This document shows, piece by piece, positions 14,201 to 20,292 of a DNA stretch of 20,292 nucleotides. The number at the start of each line of letters is the position of its first letter. The stretch's first letter is position 1. Source of the DNA: DASUZB01 sp036377075 (GTDB taxonomy: Bacteria; Actinomycetota; CALGFH01); assembly GCA_036377075.1 (NCBI GenBank), contig DASUZB010000052.1:1-20292 (forward strand), given 5' to 3'. The notes beneath the pieces were generated by a model. The model was not told where the DNA came from. It was given only the letters and a program-made list of their open reading frames with translations, and ran no database searches. The position numbers and the translations under genes are program-made.

Positions 14201-14529
14201 TCTTCCGCGACGGCGGCGCCGTCGAACTGGTCGACTGGAAGACCGGCCGGCCCGCCGGCGTCGACCCCGGCCGCCTCGACCAGCTCGGCCTGTACGCGCT
14301 CGCCCTGCACGAGCTCGGCCGCCTGCCGGCCGAGGGCGCCCGCGCCTCGTACTGCTACCTTGGTGGCGACGCCCCGCGCGTGGAGGGGCGCTGGTACGGC
14401 CCCGCCGAGCTCGCCGCCCAGCGGAACCTCCTCGAGGCCGCCCTCGCCAGCATCGCCGCCGGCGAGTACCGGCGCGCCTGCGGCCGCCCCGATTGCGAGT
14501 TCTGCGGCCAGGGCCTCACCACCGGCTGA
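11278..14529 (+). CDS. adnB: AdnB-type helicase-nuclease subunit (UvrD-like motor plus Fe-S RecB-like nuclease)
   Basis: A 1083-residue partner of AdnA, from a GTG overlapping the adnA stop (GTGA). All SF1A helicase motifs are canonical: Walker A GAGSGKT (42-48), Ia TFTNKAAGEL, II DEYQD (261-265), III GDARQAIYAFRGA, IV STNFRSG, V TVHMAKGLEF and VI YVACTRAKR. The C-terminal nuclease has GTVVHRLLE, GRVDAIF and LVDWKTG (Asp986, Lys988), followed by QLGLYALAL. Cys875, Cys1068, Cys1073 and Cys1076 are the likely 4Fe-4S ligands. In mycobacteria AdnB is described as the leading 3'-to-5' motor, which agrees with its intact motifs against the eroded ones of AdnA. The frame is also open far upstream inside adnA, a GC-bias effect, so a fused protein is not proposed. 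No clear terminator follows. Confidence 0.92.
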   Translation: MSLTLPGAVSKGIRAALRDQEPTPEQWAAISAPLGPAHVIAGAGSGKTAVMAARIVYLVEQAGVPPSAVLGLTFTNKAAGELEERVRDALAERRPGIGEEITVDTYHAFSAELVKAYGVRVGVEPDADLLSEAQQYQILLGILDGERFEHLRVRSAGTIIRKTLELAAACADHLTTPERVVAASRRLVERAEAGERMPDWQVQAAMERIELARLVERYAAEKRNRGRIDFGDQVAKAVELVERQPEIAAALRARFPHVLLDEYQDTNVAQRRLMQCICRHGSSVMAVGDARQAIYAFRGATMYNLLSFAHHFPAGGNGRESVRDAPLPLSTNFRSGRRILELANAVIEAVPEERRGGRPLVPMPGSGDGAVRAALLTDQYAEAAFVADQVAAAHADGLPGLAGGDPIWPAWRDVAVLVRSKRLLGPLREALEQRDVPVEVVGLSGLLETPEIVDLVSMLRVIDDPGANVALTRVLLGPRWRVGYRHLVRLARWASRHNRGLKEGLPGEDPDPGDVSFALSEALDHLHEVEGLDAEALARLEAFTAELAGLRAAAHAPLLDLVQTVLERTGVWAELEASSDRRAVSARQNLATFLDRVAAFAPVEGDPSLPAFLAYLDAIEEAVEPVEATQPAPADSVKLMTVHMAKGLEFPMVVVAGLAAGSREDGSPKHGIFPDVRVADPRRAQGFPYELREDAAQLPRFAGNSRAFQSALAERALEDERRLFYVACTRAKRLLVLTAAWWYQGADKTPKGPGPFWREAAEHPAVDVLVRADEPAASPLAERLRGRVSWPPPARRPADAEDPLFPEGWAGAVELAREDPAALAARVPAGEADAFQAALAAQRHLVETACADDGPARPEPPRILSVSQVLTYDRCPQAFYWTVVRPLPEPPRPAARLGTVVHRLLERRARGLPDLVDVGDLGGEPSGTAAQPGVVERAVRNFAATRFAHLPAPEAEVGVALRLGPWVVRGRVDAIFRDGGAVELVDWKTGRPAGVDPGRLDQLGLYALALHELGRLPAEGARASYCYLGGDAPRVEGRWYGPAELAAQRNLLEAALASIAAGEYRRACGRPDCEFCGQGLTTG

Positions 14530-14543
14530 CGCTCCGGTGCCGT

Positions 14544-14572
14544 TTGCTCGCCGCGCCCGGCCTGCGTAAGAT
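14544..14572 (+). promoter_or_regulatory. Promoter of the suf operon
   Basis: TTGCTC (14544-14549), exactly 17 nt, then TAAGAT (14567-14572). The predicted transcript start is about 14579, leaving a 96-nt leader before sufR. Confidence 0.55.
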
Positions 14573-14578
14573 CAATGA

Positions 14579-14598
14579 AGGAAGCATCTATGTTTCCT
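14579..14598. promoter_or_regulatory. Candidate SufR operator
   Basis: AGGAAGCAT (14579-14587) and ATGTTTCCT (14590-14598) form an imperfect palindrome with 8 of 9 arm positions paired and a CT centre. It begins at the predicted transcript start, a classical repressor position, and is notably A/T-rich for this genome. Autoregulation by the SufR encoded just downstream is the obvious inference. Confidence 0.5.
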
Positions 14599-14674
14599 AA
14601 ATCGCCCACCGGCGCCGGGACCAGGGGTTCCAGCCCGGATGGGGTGCAGGGACAGCGGAGGAAGGGACGGGCAG

Positions 14675-15414
14675 ATGTCGACGGCCGAGCACGACGCCGA
14701 CGACCTGGGTCGCCGCGGCACGCGGGAGCAGATCATGGTGCACCTGCGCCGCAGGGGGCGCCTTTCGGCGTCCCAGCTCGCCGACCTGCTCGGGCTGACC
14801 AGTGTCGGCGTCCGGCGCCACCTCGTCCTGCTGGAGCGTGACGGCCTGGTGACCGCCTCGACCGAGAAGCCGAGGCGGGGCCGCCCGACCGCGGTGTACC
14901 GGCTGACCGACGCCGGCCTCGAGACCTTCCCCCGCCACTACGACGAGATCGCCCGCGAGGCGCTCGCCTTCCTCAAGGGCGAGGACGCGACCGCCTTCCG
15001 CCGCTTCCTGGCGCTGCGCAACGACAGCCTGGCGGCCACCCTCGGCGCCCGGGTCGAGGGCGCCACGGTGGAGGACCGCGCCGCGGCCCTCGCCGAGGTC
15101 CTCACCCAGCAGGGCTACATGGCCGAGGTGGAGCAGACTCCCGACGGGCTGCGCCTGTGCCAGCACAACTGCACCGTCGAGCACCTCGCCTCCGAGCTGC
15201 CCGACCTCTGTGCCTCCGAGACCAAGCTGTTCGAGCGCCTGCTCGGCGCGCCCGTCAGGCGGGAGGCGACCATCGCCCGTGGCGGCGTGCGCTGCGTCAC
15301 CCAGATCGACGGGCCGGCCCAGCGGGCCGTCCCCGGCGCCCGCCCGACCATGACGTCCACCACCGATGCGGCCCCGGCCGCGCCGGCACCGACAGCGACA
15401 AGGAGCCAAGCCTG

Positions 15415-15415
<1 letters not shown>
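14675..15415 (+). CDS. sufR: SufR, iron-sulfur-sensing repressor of the suf operon
   Basis: A 246-residue winged-helix regulator. The HTH spans about 15-80 (REQIMVHLRRRG, SASQLADLLGLTSVGVRRHL, wing RRGRPTAVYRLTDAG). The sensory C-terminus has LCQHNC (Cys162, Cys166), LCASE (Cys179) and VRCVTQ (Cys207), the arrangement expected of SufR proteins, which bind an iron-sulfur cluster and repress suf genes when clusters are plentiful. A disordered Thr/Ala/Pro tail of about 30 residues follows. The ATG at 14675 fits the homology; an in-frame ATG at 14639 adds 12 non-conserved residues. GGAGG lies 13 nt upstream and AAGGGA 7 nt upstream. The gene's TGA shares its A with the sufB ATG. It heads the operon, downstream of the promoter and palindrome at 14544-14598. 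Confidence 0.92.
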
Positions 15416-16863
<1,448 letters not shown>

Positions 16864-16865
16864 CT

Positions 16866-18254
16866 GTGGGCACCACCACCATCGAGACCTTGAGCCTGAA
16901 GGATCTCGACCAGGCGAACCTGGTCGCCTGGTCGGAGGCGCTCGGCGACCCCGACTGGCTGCGCGCCCGCCGGCTCGCCGCCCTGGCCGCTCTGGACAAG
17001 CTGGAGCGGCCGGGCCCCCGCGAGGAGGCGTGGCGGTTCACCGACCCGAAGCGGGCCGGGCTCGACCGCCACCGCATCCTCCGGACCGGCGGGCAGCCGC
17101 GCGGCGACCACGGGGTGTCGAGCATGTTCACCGGTGAGGACGGCGAGGCCGGCTCCGACCTCGAGCTGGAGCCGGGCGGGCTGGTCACCGTCAGCGACGG
17201 CGCCGCCACCGGGGCGAGCCTCGCCGCCGACCTGGCCGCCAAGGGCGTGGTGCTGACCGACTTCGCCACCGCCGCCCGCGAGCACGCCGAGCTGGTCGAG
17301 CCGCGCTTCATGACCTCGGCGGCCCCGTTCGAGGAGGACTGGTTCCTGGCCCTGCACGCCGCCTGCGTGACCGCCGGGGCGTTCCTCTACGTGCCGCCAG
17401 GGGTCGAGCTGGCCGTGCCGCTCGGCGCGCTGTACCGCCGCACCGTGCCCGGCGCCACCTTCGCGCACACCCTCGTGGTGGTGGAGGAGGGCGCCGCGCT
17501 CACCTTCGTGCAGCAGCACGAGTCGCCGGAGTCCATCGGCGGCCGCGCCTTCCACCACGGCGTGACCGAGCTGCTGGTCGGCCCGAACGCCTCGGTGCAG
17601 CTGCTCAACCTGCAGGAGTGGGGCAGCGAGGAGGTCAACCACTTCGGCGTGCTGCGCACCGAGGTCGCCCGCCAGGCAACCTTCCGCTCGTTCGTGGTCA
17701 CCCTCGGTGGCGGCACCGTGCGCATCTCGCCGGAGACCAGGCTGTACGAGGGCGCCGAGGCCGACTTCCTCGGCGCCGCCTTCGCCGACGCGGGGCAGCG
17801 CTTCGAGCACCGCGCCACCACCCACCACGTCGAGCCGCACGCCCGCTCCGAGCTGCTCTACAAGGGCGGGCTGCTGGGCGGGTCGCGCAACATCTTCTAC
17901 GGCAACATCCTCATCTACCCGGGCGCGCGCGGCAGCGACGCCGGGCAGACCATGCGCAACCTGGTCCTCTCCAAGCACGCCCACGCCGAGGCGATCCCGT
18001 TCCTCGAGATCGAGAACTCCGACGTGCGCTGCGCCCACGCCGCCGCCACCGGACGGGTCGACGACCTGCACCTGTTCTACCTGCAGTCGCGCGGCATCTC
18101 GCGGACCGAGGCGCGCCGCCTGGTGGTGTTCGGCTTCTTCGAGGAGGTCCTCGCCCAGGCGACCGTGCCGGCGGTGCGCCGCCGCCTCGAGGCCGCCCTC
18201 GAGGCCGAGCTCGCCAAGCTGGCCGACGACGAGGGAGAGGGGGCGGCGGCCTGA
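16866..18254 (+). CDS. sufD: SufD, subunit of the SUF iron-sulfur assembly complex
   Basis: A 462-residue paralog and partner of SufB in the SufBC2D scaffold, needed for iron entry. Recognisable blocks: REEAWRFTDPKRAGLDRHRI near the N-terminus, ALHAACVTAGAFLYVPPGVEL, HTLVVVEEGAALTFVQQHES, GKLYKGG-like LLYKGGLLGGSRNIFYGNI, and SDVRCAHAAATGRVDDLHLFYLQ with His391 at the position of the functional His of E. coli SufD; SRGISRTEARRLVVFGFFEEVL closes the domain. The usual motif there is C-x-H-G, but here Ala replaces the Gly. The GTG at 16866 is used because it fits both homology and spacing; a GGAAGGGG lies 13 nt upstream. The stop shares its last base with the next ATG. Confidence 0.94.
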   Translation: MGTTTIETLSLKDLDQANLVAWSEALGDPDWLRARRLAALAALDKLERPGPREEAWRFTDPKRAGLDRHRILRTGGQPRGDHGVSSMFTGEDGEAGSDLELEPGGLVTVSDGAATGASLAADLAAKGVVLTDFATAAREHAELVEPRFMTSAAPFEEDWFLALHAACVTAGAFLYVPPGVELAVPLGALYRRTVPGATFAHTLVVVEEGAALTFVQQHESPESIGGRAFHHGVTELLVGPNASVQLLNLQEWGSEEVNHFGVLRTEVARQATFRSFVVTLGGGTVRISPETRLYEGAEADFLGAAFADAGQRFEHRATTHHVEPHARSELLYKGGLLGGSRNIFYGNILIYPGARGSDAGQTMRNLVLSKHAHAEAIPFLEIENSDVRCAHAAATGRVDDLHLFYLQSRGISRTEARRLVVFGFFEEVLAQATVPAVRRRLEAALEAELAKLADDEGEGAAA

Positions 18255-18622
18255 TGAGCTGGGTGCGGCTGGCCGCCCTGTCCGAGCTGGAGGTCGACGC
18301 CGGGCACCGGGTGGAGCTCTCCGACGACGAGGCGGTCGCGCTGATCCGCACGGGCGACGAGGTGTACGCCGTCGAGGACTGCTGCAGCCACGAGGAGTAC
18401 CCGCTGTCGGAAGGCTGGGTGGAGGACCGCCAGATCGAGTGCGCCCTCCACGGCAGCCGCTTCGACCTGGTCACCGGCAACCCGGACGTGCCGCCCGCGC
18501 TGACCCCGGTGCGGACCTTCCCGGTCCGCCTCGCCGGCGACGACGTGCTGGTCGACCTGCCCGAGGACTGGGCCGAGCTGGCCGCGCAGGCCGACTCGAT
18601 GACGAACACGAACAGGAGCTGA
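18254..18622 (+). CDS. Rieske-type [2Fe-2S] ferredoxin of the SUF operon
   Basis: A 122-residue small Rieske protein of the kind annotated as a non-heme-iron oxygenase ferredoxin subunit. It has the full cluster motif: Cys44-Ser-His46, 16 residues, Cys63-Ala-Leu-His66, with CSHEEYPLSEGWV before and CALHGSRFDLVTG after. There is no signal peptide or membrane segment, so it is cytoplasmic. A gene like this lies between sufD and sufC in many actinobacterial suf operons, where it probably supplies electrons or accepts a cluster; its precise role is not established. The ATG overlaps the sufD stop by 1 nt, and sufC follows after 9 nt. Confidence 0.92.
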   Translation: MSWVRLAALSELEVDAGHRVELSDDEAVALIRTGDEVYAVEDCCSHEEYPLSEGWVEDRQIECALHGSRFDLVTGNPDVPPALTPVRTFPVRLAGDDVLVDLPEDWAELAAQADSMTNTNRS

Positions 18623-18631
18623 CGACCGCTG

Positions 18632-19384
18632 ATGACCGCTGCCAACCTGGTGATCGAGGACCTCCACGTCAGCGTGGGGGACAAGGAGATCCTCCACGGC
18701 GTCGACCTGGTGGTCGAGCAGGGCAAGGTCCACGCCCTCATGGGGCCGAACGGGTCGGGCAAGTCGACCCTCGCCTACGCCCTCGCCGGCCACCCCCGCT
18801 ACCGGGTGACCGGCGGCCGGGTCACCTTCAAGGGCGAGGACGTGCTCTCGCTCACCCCCGACGAGCGCGCCAGGCTCGGCATGTTCCTGGCGATGCAGTA
18901 CCCGGTGGAGGTCCCCGGCGTCTCGGTGACCAACTTCCTGCGCACCGCCCTCAACGCGGTCCGCGACGAGGACGTGCCCGTGCGCGAGTTCGCGCGCGAG
19001 CTGCGCGAGCAGATGAAGCTGCTCGACATGGACCCGAGGTTCGCCGAGCGCAGCCTCAACGAGGGCTTCTCGGGCGGGGAGAAGAAGCGCCACGAGATCC
19101 TGCAGATGGCGCTGCTGCGCCCCACCCTGGCGATCCTCGACGAGACCGACTCCGGCCTGGACATCGACGCGCTCAAGGTGGTCAGCGAGGGCGTCAACCG
19201 GATGCGCGGGCCGGACCTCGGCGTCCTGCTGATCACCCACTACACGCGGATCCTCCGCTACGTCGCCCCCGACGTCGTCCACGTCATGCTCGGCGGGCGG
19301 ATCGCCCAGACCGGCGGGCGGGAGCTGGCCGACGAGCTGGAGGAGCACGGCTACGAACGGCTTCGCACCACGCCCGTCGCCTGA
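18632..19384 (+). CDS. sufC: SufC, ATPase of the SUF iron-sulfur assembly complex
   Basis: A 250-residue ABC-type ATPase that is soluble and binds SufB and SufD. Walker A is GPNGSGKST (38-46), the Q-loop is Gln89 in LAMQYPVEVPGV, the signature FSGGE (146-150) lies in NEGFSGGEKKRHEI, Walker B LAILDETDSGLD includes Asp170 and Glu171, and the switch His203 is in LITHYTRIL. The SufC-specific FSGGEKKR and DETDSGLDIDAL distinguish it from transporter ATPases. AGGAG lies 13 nt before the ATG, longer than usual. sufS follows after 45 nt with no terminator. Confidence 0.97.
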   Translation: MTAANLVIEDLHVSVGDKEILHGVDLVVEQGKVHALMGPNGSGKSTLAYALAGHPRYRVTGGRVTFKGEDVLSLTPDERARLGMFLAMQYPVEVPGVSVTNFLRTALNAVRDEDVPVREFARELREQMKLLDMDPRFAERSLNEGFSGGEKKRHEILQMALLRPTLAILDETDSGLDIDALKVVSEGVNRMRGPDLGVLLITHYTRILRYVAPDVVHVMLGGRIAQTGGRELADELEEHGYERLRTTPVA

Positions 19385-19429
19385 CCGCCACCGCCCGGCA
19401 CGCGCGGCCCGAGGAGCTGAGCGCCCACG

Positions 19430-20292
19430 ATGAGCACCACGATCCGCACCACGACCGGCCCGCAGGCCACCGCGGGCAGCGTCGTGGCGCTCGACGACCT
19501 GGCCACCAGGGTGCGGCCCGACTTCCCCATCCTCGAGCGCGAGGTCAACGGCAAGCCGCTGGTCTACCTCGACTCGGCCGCCAGCAGCCAGAAGCCCCGC
19601 GCCGTCCTCGACGCCATGGACGACTACTACACCAGGCACAACGCCAACGTGCACCGCGGCGTCCACACCCTGGCCGAAGAGGCCACCCGCATGTTCGAGC
19701 AGGCCCGCGGCAAGGTCGCCGGCTTCGTCGGCGCGAGCGAGCGGGCCACGGTGTTCACCAAGAACGCCACCGAGGCGATCAACCTGGTCGCCTGGGGCTG
19801 GGGCCTGCGCAACCTGCGCCAGGGCGACGAGATCCTGGTCAGCGAGATGGAGCACCACGCCAACCTGGTGCCCTGGCAGCTGGTCGCCAAGCTGACCGGC
19901 GCGCGCCTGGCGGCGATCCCGGTGACCGACGCCTACACGCTCGACCTCGACGCCCTCGACCGGCTGCTCACCGAGCGGACCCGGATGGTCGCCGTCTCGG
20001 CCATGTCCAACGTGCTCGGCACCGTCAACCCCCTGCCCGAGGTGGCCGCCAAGGCCCACGCGGCCGGCGCGCTGGTGCTGGCCGACGCCTCCCAGGCCGT
20101 GCCGCACGTCGGCGTCACCCTCGACGGCCTCGGCGTCGACTTCCTCGCCTTCACCGGCCACAAGATGCTCGGCCCCATGGGCGTCGGCGTGCTCGCCGCC
20201 CGCGAGGAGCTGCTCGACGGGATGGAGCCGTTCCTCGGCGGCGGCGAGATGATCCGCGACGTCACCATCACGTCGTCGACCTGGAACGACAT
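19430..20292 (+). CDS. sufS: SufS, cysteine desulfurase (partial at right edge)
   Basis: A PLP enzyme that takes sulfur from L-cysteine for SUF cluster assembly. The first 287 of roughly 420 residues are present. They include VYLDSAASSQKP (45-56), NVHRGVHTLAEEAT (73-86), FTKNATEAINLVA (109-121), SEMEHHANLVPWQ (138-150), LADASQAVPH (217-226) and the PLP-binding Lys245 in FTGHKMLGPMG; the text ends just after GGEMI. The catalytic cysteine loop lies beyond the window. The ATG at 19430 is chosen from the homology onset near residue 25 and a GAGGAG 13 nt upstream. The group-II (SufS/CsdA) sequence pattern suggests a SufU-type partner gene beyond the edge, which cannot be seen here. Confidence 0.95.
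   Translation, partial: MSTTIRTTTGPQATAGSVVALDDLATRVRPDFPILEREVNGKPLVYLDSAASSQKPRAVLDAMDDYYTRHNANVHRGVHTLAEEATRMFEQARGKVAGFVGASERATVFTKNATEAINLVAWGWGLRNLRQGDEILVSEMEHHANLVPWQLVAKLTGARLAAIPVTDAYTLDLDALDRLLTERTRMVAVSAMSNVLGTVNPLPEVAAKAHAAGALVLADASQAVPHVGVTLDGLGVDFLAFTGHKMLGPMGVGVLAAREELLDGMEPFLGGGEMIRDVTITSSTWND

Noticed and set aside
11077..14310. A long minus-strand open frame opposite adnB
   Set aside because: Low-complexity product with no motifs; adnB on the plus strand has every helicase motif.
8785..14529. A single 1914-codon frame suggesting an adnA-internal fusion with adnB
   Set aside because: The first 830 or so codons are Arg/Ala/Pro-rich shadow translation of adnA; AdnB homology begins at the GTG at 11278, which overlaps the adnA stop.

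Overview
The window is a very GC-rich (by eye above 70%), densely coded bacterial chromosome segment. Its gene set points to Actinomycetota: an AdnA-AdnB helicase-nuclease pair, an actinobacterial-type SUF operon (SufR-SufB-SufD-Rieske-SufC-SufS), a response regulator-sensor kinase-HtrA trio resembling mycobacterial MprA-MprB-PepD, GTG starts, and several starts that look leaderless. The genus cannot be told from the sequence; a deep-branching high-GC actinomycete is an inference.

Layout. 1-1958 (minus strand): cyanophycin metabolism, with cyanophycinase (cphB) followed by the start of cyanophycin synthetase (cphA), which runs off the left edge. 1959-2081 is a divergent control region with TGAAC/GTTCA repeats. 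2082-5812 (plus): an OmpR-type regulator, its membrane histidine kinase and a membrane-anchored trypsin-like protease with a PDZ domain, probably one envelope-stress module. 5813-6215 has no gene but holds a promoter, a set of nested RNA stems and a strong terminator: a candidate non-coding RNA. 6216-7619 (plus): a cysteine-containing HTH regulator of the same broad family as SufR, then a DUF3291 protein. 7286-8152 (minus): a lipoprotein thermonuclease whose 3' end overlaps the DUF3291 gene tail to tail. 8153-8242: a divergent control region with a perfect 11-bp inverted repeat. 8243-14529 (plus): adnA-adnB, overlapping by 4 nt. 14530-14674: the sufR promoter and a palindromic operator. 14675 to the right edge (plus): sufR-sufB-sufD-Rieske-sufC-sufS, with sufS cut off at residue 287.

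How the parts fit. AdnAB resects double-strand breaks, and both subunits have a C-terminal nuclease with four cysteines placed like iron-sulfur ligands. The SUF operon immediately downstream makes iron-sulfur clusters under SufR control. The two-component system probably senses envelope stress and controls the adjacent HtrA protease. CphA and CphB make and degrade the nitrogen polymer cyanophycin.

The most notable things beyond ordinary genes are the candidate structured RNA at about 5898-6164, the inverted repeat between the thermonuclease and adnA (with DnaA-box-like arms), the sufR operator at the predicted transcription start, a possible ATT start codon for the thermonuclease, and the 334-nt convergent coding overlap.
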